Shown here: piece by piece, positions 12,105-23,567 of the stretch
How the letters are laid out: the number at the start of each line of letters is the position of its first letter
How positions within the stretch are numbered: the stretch's first letter is position 1
Program-made: the position numbers and the translations under genes
Assembly: GCF_907164915.1 (NCBI RefSeq)
Contig: NC_061863.1
Span: forward strand, 30,475,258 to 30,539,257
DNA length: 64,000 nt
From: Impatiens glandulifera
Taxonomy: Eukaryota > Streptophyta > Magnoliopsida > Ericales > Balsaminaceae
Direction of reading: 5' to 3'
Notes under the pieces: generated by a model
Seen by the model: only the letters and a program-made list of their open reading frames with translations
Database searches by the model: none
What the model was told of the DNA's origin: nothing

Positions 12105-13165
12105 CATTTGTCATTAAAAATACCTTTATAAAATACATGATAATTAAGTATAATATTAATTATTACAATTAATTAGAATGTTCGTCATTTATCTTTAATT
12201 TAATATAAAACTAACTAATTATATAAATAAGTATTCGTATAATCAATTAATCGTTTCTTAATTAATTAGATGACATTTAACATTCTATAACAAATCTTTG
12301 TCAATCAGAGAACACATATTTTGTGACAAATTTCAAAATTATTTATTAAAATAAAATAGATAAAAAATAATTTTATTTATTTATATATGTGTATAAATTT
12401 CTAGATAATCATACTTATTATGAATGAATATGAATCATCATATTATTAGCTAATATGCATAATTTATATTAATAATCACTTAGCAACATAATCAAATTAA
12501 ATATAACTACAAATACATTTTATGTCTTAATTGAAACACTTACATTGCCATGTTTTGAACAATAGTCGACGTGAAGCGAGTATGCACTCTCAAAATAAAT
12601 CTGGGTAGATTGTTCTCACCGAGACAATTTTTACAAAGACAATTTCGACTAACATAGTCGTGTCTCTTTAAATACATGAATAAAATAAGTTCTAACACAG
12701 ACAACTTATTTAATCTCATTATACATATGACCTTCATTTTCTGTCATTATTAATCACATAATTTTTATAGAAGAAATTAAAATACTTCAAAATATAAATG
12801 ACAAAGTCATTTTAGCAAATTAAATTTCTACATAAGAAATTATTAAGTGCCCCATTTTATTTAATAATTTCTACACAAGAAATTAGAATATTCTAACATC
12901 CATGGTTAATATCTTTTTAACATATCAAATTTCTATATAAGACATTATTACGGGCACTCATTCATCTCATAATTTTTACAGAAGAAATTGGAATGGTTTC
13001 AACATCAATGACTAAGATTATTTTAACTAGTCAGATTTATACAAAAAAAATCATTGATCATTCCATTCATCTCATAATTTCTATACAAGCAATTGGAATG
13101 GTTTCAACGTAAATGACTAATGTTATTTTATTACGTCTGATTTCTACAAAAGAAACCAATGCATC
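11549..13165. repeat. Imperfect tandem hairpin repeats AATTTCT...AGAAATT
   Basis: At least ten dyads of the type ATTTCTATACAAGAAAT occur, for example near 11549, 11629, 11700, 12758, 12826, 12867, 12938, 12973 and 13076. From about 12820 to 13160 they lie in an irregular tandem array of roughly 110-120 bp, two dyads per unit, with shared words such as GGTTTCAAC and AATGACTAA. The dyads could form small stem-loops in RNA. Confidence 0.7.
12056..12101. repeat. (TA)n microsatellite
   Basis: An uninterrupted TA dinucleotide run of about 23 units. A shorter TA run lies just upstream at about 11989-12003. Confidence 0.95.
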
Positions 13166-14552
13166 TGAACTTTGAACCACTGCGCCAATGCGCCCTTTCA
13201 TCATTGTACCGCTTTTATGACCTTTTATATCATTTAATTAGAAGAATCTATTTATTTTCTTTGAATCAACTCTATCAACAAACAAATATATACACACATT
13301 TTAAAATGCTATCTTAATACCATAATAAAATACAGTATGTAAAATAATGTATAAATGAATAGATCATCTCTCCTTATTTAGTAATTATTCTACCACATTC
13401 TTATTAATAATCAACTCTTAATTAATTTAAGAATGCATATATTATAATTAATGATTTTAAAACTGAAACTATGTGTTTCAATTATAATTAATTTTAATTA
13501 CTATTAAATATAACCACTAATTTTATTTTATTTTGAAAATTATAACTTAACCTTTTAGTTACTTTTTCATTTATTAAAATAATAATTCTAGTAACTATCA
13601 AACTTTTAATGGAAAAGAAAACAAATTATTGTTTTCTAAATTATTTCAAGAAAATGTTTGTATAATGAATATACATCATTTTTCTTTAGAATATAAATCT
13701 ACATCAACATATATTAGCTTATAAAAGTAATTAAGCTTTCATACAAATAATATTAATAATAATTAACATTATATGTATACAATAAAGGTTTATCTTTATT
13801 TGTAGATTCTTCTATTCCTTCAGATGAACAATTTTATCTTATCTAAATAAGTCATATCTCCTTTTGCAACATCACGACTCGTATTTCTGAAACATCAAAG
13901 ACAAAGATTTTCGACGGCAAAAACTACTAAATAACTTAGCACACAAAACTGTTTTAAGATTGTTAGAAATCTTGTCTTGAAATAAATTACAGAAATATAT
14001 ATAAAATGATGTACAAATAAATGAAATAAATAAAATATATGAAGAACAAAATCACCGATTGAGATGTTGATTCGAGGCACGTGTTAGACACAATTATCTT
14101 AAAACAGTTCCATCGTCTCCCGTTTGTGCTGGAACTTATCATAGATGACTGTCTTCTAGGGTACAACTAATTCAAGTGATTCTGCACTGAAATCACTACT
14201 CGTCGAACTTGATCAGCATACCTAAACTATCACCGAGTTTCAACGGAAATATCGAGCAAAGAACTCGAAGAACACTCACAAAATAAGAAGACATTTGGAA
14301 TTCTAGAGTGAGAAAGAATGAAATGATGAAGTGAGTTTTAGATTAGAGATGAGAGATTTTATATTGTTGAAAAGTTAAATCATTAAATAAAATCATCATT
14401 TGATTCAACGGTTGACATTGTTTGCTTCTTCATTACCTTAACGTTTTTCTCTTCATTATAGAGTAATTGTTTGTCAAAACAATTAAGGCATTTACAATTC
14501 AATACTAACGTTACATGGTTTTCTAATTTGTTAATAATAATATTAATTATCA

Positions 14553-15300
14553 CTAGCATTTAACCCGTGCATTTGCACGAGTAATAATATAAAAAACCGT
14601 GAAAAAAATTACGGATAACATTTTTAATTTTATTTTTAACCGTTTTAAATTTATGGGTGGGTCAACACATAATCCGAATCAAGTATCCATTTACTCAACA
14701 TCATTATATATTAGTTAGTTAAAAAGTTGAACTTATATTAATGTTAAAACGTCCCGCGTTTATCAAATTTGGTGTTGAATTTAATATATAAAGTCTTTGT
14801 ACCCTAGTTGGTTAAAGAGTTGTACTTGTTTTGTTAGGTTGCAAGTTCGAAACATACCTCTAGCATTTTTAATTTTATTTTTAACCGTTTTAAATTTAAA
14901 AACTGGTAAACCCACAATCCGACCCAAGTATTCAAATTAACCACAGATCTCGACCCGGCAATCCGGACACTTTAAAAATTAAGCATCATTATATATATAT
15001 ATATAGATTAGTTAGTTAAAAAGTTGAACTTATATTAATGTTAAAACGTCCCGCGTTTATCAAATTTGGTGTTGAATTTAAAATATAAAGTCTTTGTAGC
15101 CTAGTTGGTTAAAGAGTTGTACTTGTTTTGTTAGGTTGCAAGTTCGAAACATACCTTTAGCATTTTTAATTTTATTTTTAACCGTTTTAAATTTAAAAAC
15201 GGGTAAACCCATAATCCGACCCAAGTATCCAAATTAACCACAGCTCTCGACCCGGCAATCCGGACACTTTAAAAATTAAGCATCATTATATATATATAGA
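14553..15300 (-). mobile_element. Non-autonomous Helitron, 748 bp
   Basis: On the minus strand it starts TCTATATATA (from 15300) and ends with a GC-rich hairpin, CTCGTGCAAATGCACGGG, followed about ten bases later by CTAG (14556-14553). These are the Helitron hallmarks 5'-TC, 3' hairpin and CTRR. It lies between host A (14552) and host T (15301) with no target duplication. The sister LTR has the empty site: bases 1131-1150 read straight across the junction between 1138 and 1139. It has no Rep/helicase ORF, so it is non-autonomous. Confidence 0.93.
14699..15280. repeat. Tandem duplication inside the Helitron
   Basis: Two near-identical units, 14699-14983 (285 bp) and 14984-15280 (297 bp), each begin CATCATTATA and run to GGACACTTTAAAAATTAAG. 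Part of a third copy precedes them (about 14605-14698). The units differ mainly by the length of a TA run. Confidence 0.85.
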
Positions 15301-15540
15301 TAACAAATAATAATAATAATAATAACAAACTCATGTATGTTACCCTACAAATTAACAACATTTTGTTAATTGGTCATTAAGGCATTTTAGTTCAATTAAT
15401 TTAAATTAATTGATTTAAATTATACATTTGTATCAAATTACACTCTTTAATTCACGTTTGAATTTAATTTGATTTTATTACTAATATTATAATTTTCATT
15501 CATCAACGGAATTTATAGAACTAGTTTAAAAATTCCAACC

Positions 15541-18142
15541 GTTGTCTAGTATGCATGTTCATTTGTAATCCTAAATCGGCTTTGCCCAATGGAATCATCG
15601 AGATCGTTTGGATCGATTTCCAATTAACAGTCGTGGAAATGTTTCTTGAAAACAGAAAGACATCACATGCTTTTGTTGTTTTAATCTAGTTGACGTGTTA
15701 ACTAACAAAAACATATGAGAAAACGAAAAATGTGTGTCTGCATGACAATTTAACTGACCCCAATAGATATAGGTGTCATGTAGTTAAGAATTAGTCTAAG
15801 TGGAAATCTTTCATTATTTACAATTCTAAAATTAGGCGTTTAAACATATAAAAAAGTATATAAATTAAACAAATTTGCTGAGGCCGTGATTCCACCCCCC
15901 GACTTCCAATCCACGGCTACGCGTCCCTGACCTCATTTTGAGCCTAGCCCGAAGCACCTGAAGACCCATGATTATCCCGTGCCGTTGACGAACTTCCCGA
16001 AGCATTGATCTGCGCTCATACTAGACTCTGAACCTGTTGCCGAGCCTAACCTCAAAACATTTTTATAAAAATCTGAAAAAATATAAAATATGCTAGAATA
16101 ATTTGCTTAATCGAAAATAATTCCACAATTTTTACTATTCGTTTGGAAGATTTTTCAATTATTTTAAAACTCAACTATAAATTATGTTTTATTTTTTATC
16201 TCTCCAAATAAATGATTTGTCCAATGTTTTTATTTTTTTTTAGGTCTAATATACTACGAACTTTCTAGACACACTTTTAGGAAAGAATAAATATAGTCCC
16301 TTTCAGGCATAAACTATAACTTTAGACGAACATAAAGATTTGGATCGAATTCATAAAAGTGTAATAAAATTTTCTTTTGAATGGCCAATTCTTTCGGAGT
16401 GAAGACTATCCGTTTAGGACGGGCGTGTAGACCATAGCGCTGAGACCCTTTCACACACGTCATCAAACACCGAACCCTCATAAACGAAATTTTGAAATGA
16501 TTTTCTTTCCAATTTTTTTAAGAAACAAATTTGGTGACGACTCTTTATAAACTAATATAAGTTTACTTTATAAATCCTAATTTTGGTTCATCATCTCATA
16601 TTTGGGGTGACTCTTGATAGAGTGGTATTCTCGCCTATTTTACGTGATTCGAGAGAAATGTTGTAAAAAAATTTAGTAGAGAAATTGACAAAAACAATAT
16701 TTTCATCAAATAACGAATCCACAGGAGTGTGAGAAGTTGATTTTATAAATGTACAAGTAATAAGAAAATACTTTGAAATTAATTAATAAGACTTAACTAA
16801 TATGAGATAATAAAATAACTAATCTATCATTTTTCTTTTTTATTTGAATTATGATTAAGTGATAATTATTGATTTTAGTTGCTAATAATTTATTTTCCCT
16901 TTCAAGTGAAAAAATTAGACACAAAATGTCTATGAGTTTGCTAAGTAAAAGAGTATCATAAACACCTTACAAACTGTGATTGATCTCTAGGTTGACTAGA
17001 AACTAGTGGCTGAAACAATTTGAGCTAAGCTATCTGAAATAAAAAACGCCTAAAATTGAAAATGATTCTATAAAATTGTAAGGTGTTTTTCTTGAGCTCT
17101 TCTCGATAATTGTAGCTTGAAAATGATTTAGACGTGTTATGAAATAGTTTAGGATTGATCTTAGCTAATTAAATTAAAATTTGATGATTGTTTAAGAAAT
17201 TTGATTAAATTGAAGAACTCTCAATTTTTTGACCGGGCAATGCTTTATAATAATGATCATAGGGATGTTTTAAAACTGATTTGGATTTATTTGATAAAGA
17301 ATTGAAGGAAATCACATTTCTAGATTTGAAAACCAATTTTTCGATCGAACGCCGGAGAGGAGAAGTAGGTAGGCTCGTGGCATTCTAGATGTTGAAAACG
17401 TCTCCACGTTCGACAAGAAACCGAAATAGGTGTTCGCTTGTTGAATGATGGCCAAATTTGCGAATTGGTAAATGTTGAGAAGCTTCCATTGATAAACCTA
17501 GATGCATACTTAGGAACATAAAATCATTAGCTCTATGAATAGAGAAGACTTGAAATGTATATTAAAATATGTTGCAAATTAAGAATGATAAAAAAAATAA
17601 GAAGAGTAAATATCACGGTTTTTCAAATATAAAAATGGATAAATGTTCAATGTAGAGTTTGTCTCTAGACGGACATGCTGGACACAACACCGCGACCCTT
17701 TCTTTTATGTAACTAAGCATTGAAGCACAAAATAAGATATCAAAACCATATTCTTTCCTAGATTTTTGAGGGAGAAAACTAAGTCATAACTCTTAATGTC
17801 AAATCTATAAAAATCAACAAATTAAAATAGAAAACAGAACCTTAGACATATTTACCATTTTAATTTCTCATCTCACTCGAGAGCCGAGAAAAAGGTAAGA
17901 CTTGGAGCCTCAAACTAATAATTCAATTTTATGAGAAACAAGTTTAAAAACTTTTTTTTTAAAAAGGAGGTCGATTTTGAGCATTATAGCAATTTGCAAC
18001 TCTATTAGGGACGCTATATGCTTGACTTGAAATGAACATTGACTATAAAATAAAATAAAAATATGATTAAAAAAATATAGAAAAGGTACCTAACTCAAAC
18101 GAGTCTTTTTAACGTGCGTGAGTTTCACCCTTGGACTTACCG
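15541..18142. other. Intergenic, decayed repeat-like sequence
   Basis: No ORF over about 60 codons with recognisable content. A GC-richer island lies at about 15880-16030. Phrases such as GTGACGACTC (16531) and a similar pair of segments around 16390-16450 and 17640-17700 hint at old LTR remnants, but I could not define ends, PBS or coding parts. Confidence 0.4.
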
Positions 18143-18312
18143 CCCTATTGATTTTAAGATGGTATAGAATGAACATTGCGATATGCCATCACTATATATT
18201 GATTACATGCCTATATTAGTCAACGAGCCCTAATGATTTTAAGATGGTATAGAATGAACATTGCCATATGCCATCACTATATATTGATTACATGCCTATA
18301 TTAGTCAACGAG
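18143..18312. repeat. 85-bp tandem duplication
   Basis: 18143-18227 and 18228-18312 are direct copies, each starting CCCTA(T/A)TGATTTTAAG and ending AGTCAACGAG, with only about two base differences. The near identity points to a recent duplication. Confidence 0.9.
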
Positions 18313-18865
18313 GAAATCTATTCTAAATTGAGTGAGGTTGTTCTGAGGTGTACATAGATAAAAATTAAGGATCAATTTCTTCATCTATTGTGGACTTCCC
18401 GTTTGGGGTTTGAGATAGGGCGACGTTTCAATTGAGATGGTACCTCTCTATATTGGCAGCTTTGGCTTCCCTTATCGGTGGACACATCCAAACATATCTC
18501 TAAATATGATTCATCTCATCTTGTAACTCCTGTTCCATTTGCCCATTTGCACTGGTTTCTTAACAAGAAGATGATAACTCCTATTTTGAGTCTATACATG
18601 AATTAAAATATGAAGATATTCATGACCAAATAAGAGTAGAAGAGATGAGGGAAGACATGGTGAGGGAGGAACCACTCATTGGAGAAATATATATTGATAC
18701 ACATGGACAATGGCGAATTCAGAGCCACATTTCAACGGGTGATTCAAAATTTATCAAGTATAATTTTTTTTACTATACAATACTTATATACAAAAAAAAA
18801 GTATAATTAATAATGATAATAATAAAGATACAAAATCACGCTGATACTTATAAAATATTTATTCT
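18313..18865. other. Intergenic, no gene seen
   Basis: No convincing ORF. An Asp/Glu-rich reading of about 18590-18700 on the plus strand is too short and open-ended to call. Confidence 0.35.
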
Positions 18866-19429
18866 TTACAATTCAACTACTACTAGACGTACAAACAAAT
18901 GAAGACAATTGAGTTCTTCGGGTGTTAATTTGTTAAAAATGTTGTAAAATTGTTCATTTTCAATTGTGGCAAAAATCTCCTTCTCAATGTATACTACCAA
19001 ACAGTCGTTCATCCACTCATCATCCAATCTATTACGTAAATCAGTCTTGATTATTTTCATCGCAGAAAATGTCATTTCAACAGAAGTAGTAGTAACAGGT
19101 AAAACTAATGCTAACTCAATCAACTGATATACCAATGTAAAAACTCTATGTTTCTCAATTTCAATCATCTTCTTAGCAAAACTTCCCAAATCTTGAATCA
19201 TAGAAAATTTATTTCGTACATTTTGAATGTAATTCTGAAGCTGGTTCTCAAGTACTATATGGTTAGTTAACGAAAAATCCTCCGGATAAAGTTCAGCAAG
19301 GTAAAGTATCTTACCAATATCAAATTGAGAAAATGAGTCTTTTAGATCTAAACAAGCAATGCAAGTAAGTATCTCCGTAGTTGATTCCGAAAAACGATTG
19401 TTAATCTCTCGATCTAAACGATTGTTCAT
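18866..19429 (-). pseudogene. hAT-type transposase C-terminal fragment
   Basis: A 187-residue minus-strand ORF resembles the C-terminal hAT dimerisation region of plant domesticated or transposon-borne ZMYM1/TTF-type hAT proteins. The diagnostic stretch is ELALVLPVTTTSVEMTFSAM followed by KTDLRNRLDDEWMNDCLVVYIEKEIF. Intact proteins of this class are several times longer, with an N-terminal TTF zinc finger and DUF4371-type catalytic core; neither is visible upstream (higher coordinates). I therefore read it as a truncated remnant. No terminal inverted repeats were found. Confidence 0.8.
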
Positions 19430-20754
19430 TCTCTTGAATTACCAAGTAAGTATCTCCGTAGTTTACTTTCCATGTTGAATTACTCCTAATAGTGTAGGTC
19501 TTCGTTTTGGGAGCCTTCATGAGCTCCTTCATTGCATCAACTGGCCATTTAACTATCACCTTATATTTTGTTTTCTTCAATAAATTTCAGTCCTAGAGAT
19601 AATGAATATTGAGTTTTATAGTTATTTGTCGAGTTTTCTCTTTACTGATTGTGATTTATCACTTCTTGACATGTATTAGGAATTTGGTAATCTGGTTTTA
19701 AGACCAAACAAGTTGGCTCTTTCATTATAACCAACCTTCCAAATTTTTTCTTTCTTCTCCTGTTTTCTTGCTGCATTTTCTTTATAAATTTTATCAGCAA
19801 TTGTTTCCTTACCTTTACTGCATTTCTATTTTTCATGGATAATTTATTCAGCAATCCTATCAATTTTCTTTTCAGCTACCTCTCTTAAATCTTCCATCAC
19901 AAATTCTGTAACTTCCTTATACTTATTGTTTTTCTTTCTTCCCATTTTATTGAAAACCAGAACACAACAACAAAGTAACAAAGAAGAGCAATTACAAAAT
20001 AAAGTACACAAGAAACCCTAACCTTTCAACCAAAATTTGTAGAAGAATGACCGACCTAGAAATTAGAGTCCATATCGTGTTGTTCGTGCCAATTGTGTCG
20101 ATCGTGCACATGTTTGACAAGCGACACTTAACAAATAACAATGTGACCACAATAGGCGAACCGTGACTTTGATACCGTGTAAATCGTGCCAATCGTTCCA
20201 TTTGTATTGATCGTGTTGTTTTGTCGATTGTGTCTTTAAAAATATTTTATTTTAAACTAATATTTATTTTAATAATTATAAATATATTTGAAAGGTTAAT
20301 TTATTTTAAAAAAATAAAAATTAAATTATGATATCGAAATATTTTATAATTTATAATCTTAAAATAAAATAATGAAATTAAAATATAAAATATATTATAA
20401 AATTAATTAATTTTAGAAGATAGAGTTTTCTAGGTTTTATATTTGAATTTAACTTGAAGTTAATAATAAATTTTTAAAAATTAATCAGTTTTTGTTTTTG
20501 TTAATTATATATATATATATATATTATATATATATATATATTTATTGGTTAAGTTTGTATATATAAATAAAATATTTCTAATTAATTAATAATTTATAAA
20601 TAAATATATATAATATAATTAATGTAACATTATTTTATTATTGTATTTTAAAATTAAATTATTAATATATTTTTTAAGTGAATATTGACTATTTAAAATA
20701 AAATCTCGAATTTACGAGTGTAAATAGCCTAATTATATTGTGATATATGGACAG
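19430..20754. other. Intergenic upstream of NOB1
   Basis: About 19640-19865 on the minus strand contains a Lys/Arg-rich 73-codon ORF that I do not recognise. At about 20060-20240 the words CGTGCCAAT and TTGTGTCGATCGTG recur, typical of decayed repeats. 20240-20720 is very AT-rich with a TA microsatellite at 20506-20541. No gene is supported. Confidence 0.4.
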
Positions 20755-20917
20755 TTGGAAGCCCGCAGCCGTGATAACTTTGGGCCAGTCGCATGGGCTT
20801 TGCGATATATGCCCACCCAAATCTCATATAGTTCGGTAGGCGCGTAAATAAATAGGCCATAGTGTTTCTAGGTTTTGCCATCTTTTCCGCTCGCTATCTC
20901 TCTCTCACAGGGCAACA
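20755..20917 (+). promoter_or_regulatory. NOB1 promoter with site-II-type TGGGCY motifs
   Basis: TGGGCC (20781-20786), TGGGCT (20794-20799), a reverse-oriented GCCCA (20811-20815) and AGGCCA (20853-20858) lie 60-140 bp before the ATG. Site-II TGGGCY elements recognised by TCP factors are typical of plant ribosomal-protein and ribosome-biogenesis genes, which fits NOB1. A TC-rich stretch (20887-20908) precedes the ATG and probably lies in the 5' UTR. No clear TATA box is seen, also usual for this class. Confidence 0.65.
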
Positions 20918-23567
20918 ATGGCTGCCTCTCAAGAACCACCTTGTTGGAGCGCAATAGTGAAACAGAAGGAAACTCCGTGCGAGCAGAATAAGAACAATGA
21001 GCCTGACCGTACTGCAACCGATCGAGTATTCGTCGAGAGCTGCAAATCGTCTAAGGGAATTGCGATCGCCGTTGTTGATGCTAACGCCATTATTCAAGGG
21101 GGAGACAAGCTCTCATCCTTTTCCGACAAATTTATCTCCGTCCCGGAGGTCATAAACGAGGTCCGAGACCCCACTTCTCGTCACCGCCTCAACTTTCTCC
21201 CCTTCACCGTCGAGACAAGGGAACCCTTGCCAGAAGCACTCAAGAAAGGTGTGTATTCTCTACTGACTGTTCACGTATTTTCAGCAAGCCTTGTAAAATT
21301 CGATTATAAGAATTTTACAGGATAATAACTATTTTCTTTTGCTGGTTCAAGTCCTAACGTTGTTAAGTCATCTCTTTAACTCTTACAGTGATAAGCTTTG
21401 CGAAAGCGACTGGTGACTTGCAGACACTTTCAGATGTTGATATAAAGCTCATTGCTTTGACTTATACAATGGAATTGCAAATCCATGGTGCTAAACATCT
21501 AAGAGATAGTCCTCCACCAATTAAAACAGTGAATGTCAAAAGGCTTCCTGAGGCAGACATGCCTGGATGGGGATCCAATGTTCCCAATTCGGAAGAATGG
21601 GAAGCTTTGGAACATGAAGCTGATAATCCTACTGATCCTAACTCAAAAATCCTTCCTTTAAAAGATTTGAACTTAAATATGATTCTTGATCAGCCTCAGC
21701 ATGACTTTGATGAAAAAAAAGCTGGTCCTCAAGAATCAGTTGACAGTTTTGTGAGGCCTATAACATATTCTCCTAAAAAGAAAGATATTAAGACTGAAGG
21801 GAAGATTGTGGCACAAGGAGTTGACGCATCTCAAGGAGAGTGTGATGATAATGTTGATGATTGGCTACCAGCTGTCAGTCGAAGTACTCATCGAAGGTTT
21901 CTAAGGAGAAAAGCTAGACGGGAATTGTCTGAGAAAGACAACCGCCACGATTCAGTTGAGGGTAAAAGCGGTACAGTGGAGACAATTATCAAAGAAGAAG
22001 ATTTGTCTACAATTTTGAACGACATGAAGCTGGAAGAAGAAGATGAAGTACTGGAATCTATAGAAGGAGAAGGAGAAGAGGAAGAAGAACAGGTTACTTG
22101 TTTTGATGATTCCATGGAAGAAACAACTTCTGATATTAATTCAAACCTTGAAGAATATGAGGCATCATTAGAACAGCCTGAGGAGATATTGAGCCAGACA
22201 AACGAAAGTGAGCAAAGCTGGATGTTGAAATCGTTGTCTGAATCAAGTGTTGCTTGTATAACTAGTGATTTTGCAATGCAAAATGTTCTTCTCCAAATGG
22301 GTTTACGACTTTTAGCACCTGGAGGAATGCAGATTCGCCAGCTTCATAGGTATTTGTTGGTTTCATTATTTTATACCTACTTCATTTTTTTAACTCTTGC
22401 AGGGTTTACACATTAAAAGGTTTTTCTGATTGATTATCAACATCACTCTCAGGTGGATATTAAAATGCCATGCCTGTTTTAAGGTAACCACCCAAATTGG
22501 TAAGATTTTTTGCCCTAGCTGTGGTAACGGAGGTACTTTGAGAAAGGTAGCTGTTACAGTTGGAGAGAATGGCATTGTTCTTGCTGCCCGCAAACCACGT
22601 GTTTTCTTGCGTGGTACAAAGGTGATTTTTTCCACTATACTTATCTTTATAATGCATCTGAACTGTTAAGATTATTTTGAGATTGATGAAGCCATGAGAC
22701 ACAATAGTCTGGTTTTGCTGGTAAACAGTTGTTATTTACGAGCTGTTGGTGCTTTCTTCTTATCACTTTGGATAGTTATCTGTTGTACGAATTTTTCTGG
22801 TTACAGTTTTCACTGCCTTTACCCCAAGGGGGACGAGCCTCAATTACCAAAAATCCGGTTTTACGTGAAGATCAACTTCCACACAAGATCCTCTATCCCA
22901 AGAATAAAAAGAACAAACAGGTATTGCTTTGCATGAATCTCTCTAAGTTAAGCCCTGTTTCATCTGGGGTTATTTGAATAACCAACTGCTTATTTCCAAA
23001 TAACCTTCTTAGGATTAAGAACTGAGTTATTTTACCAAAATGTCATTATCATTATATTATAAATGGTTATAAAAAATAGTAAACTTATTTGAATGATTTG
23101 ATGATAATTGGAATAGTGGGTTATTTAGAAATAACCCCTATAAACCACTACAAACAAGTCCCAAGTTGTAAAAAATCTTAAAGAAAAGCAAAGAATAAAC
23201 AAATTTGCTCTGAACAAACTATCAAATATTTTAAGAGATTTATCAGAATGTGGTTCATTATGTAGTACTCTTTTCTCCAATTGGCTATAGTCAACCGATC
23301 TGCTAATTCTTTCTTGACCCTTTATCAAAACCTGCATTCCAACAAAAAATAGGAAATAAACTTGCAGGATGTTTGCTTTGTGATTCTAAATGTCGATGTA
23401 TTGATTTAATCTCTCAGGAGGATGACATATTTCTTGGGGATGGAATGTTTCTTCATCACAATGATAAAAAAGCTCCACTGCAGCCACCTGTGAGGAAAGC
23501 TATGGCAGTTTTTAGTGGGAAAAGGAATCCAAATGACAACCATTACAACCGTACAAAGAATCATTAA
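20918..23567 (+). CDS. NOB1: NOB1, pre-18S rRNA D-site endonuclease, five exons
   Basis: NOB1 cleaves the 20S pre-rRNA at site D to make the 3' end of 18S rRNA during late 40S maturation. Exons are 20918-21248, 21389-22349, 22453-22621, 22807-22920 and 23418-23567, all GT-AG. The spliced frame is exactly 575 codons (574 residues), close to the plant family length. The N-terminus carries a PIN domain; D54 in VVDANAII is the first metal-binding acidic residue. An acidic linker (EEDEVLESIEGEGEEEEEQ) follows in exon 2. The zinc ribbon uses C436, C439, C451 and C454 (KCHAC and FCPSC). The C-terminal motifs NGGTLRKVAVTVGENG and PLPQGG, and a basic tail, are classic NOB1. The ATG is preceded by a TC-rich leader. 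No breaks are seen. It is the only intact host gene in the window. Confidence 0.97.
22953..23149. mobile_element. Possible MITE in NOB1 intron 4
   Basis: The ends are inverted copies around GGGGTTATTT: CTGGGGTTATTTGAATAACC on the left, and TTATTTAGAAATAACCCC on the right. The ~200-bp AT-rich body has no ORF. It lies wholly within intron 4 (22921-23417), which is the longest intron. The target duplication was not resolved, so the family (hAT-like or other) is uncertain. Confidence 0.45.

Larger units (their letters stand above)
10447..13383 (-). other. LARD-like element internal region, 5' side, non-coding
   Basis: This is AT-rich DNA on the far side of the CACTA insertion. No ORF shows retroelement motifs. 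It holds a series of short dyads of the form AATTTCT-n-AGAAATT (11549-13165) and a TA microsatellite. A weak primer-binding-site candidate on the minus strand, starting TGGTATTAAGA (complement of about 13312-13322), sits close to where the 5' LTR should end, but it is degenerate and the LTR boundary is not resolved. Confidence 0.55.
13384..15540 (-). repeat. 5' LTR of the minus-strand LARD-like element, with a Helitron inside
   Basis: This is the second copy of the LTR seen at 1-1389. The match ends at 15540 (complement GGTTGGAAT against TGTTGGAAT in the other copy, one terminal mismatch). Apart from the 748-bp Helitron at 14553-15300, the two copies differ by scattered substitutions and small indels. 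The left edge may extend some tens of bases further left, because the other copy is truncated by the window. The outer flank at 15541 starts GTTGT; its partner target copy is off the window. Confidence 0.75.

Noticed and set aside
19642..19863. 73-codon Lys-rich minus-strand ORF near the hAT remnant
   Set aside because: No recognised domain, short, in AT-rich decayed sequence; not supported as a gene.
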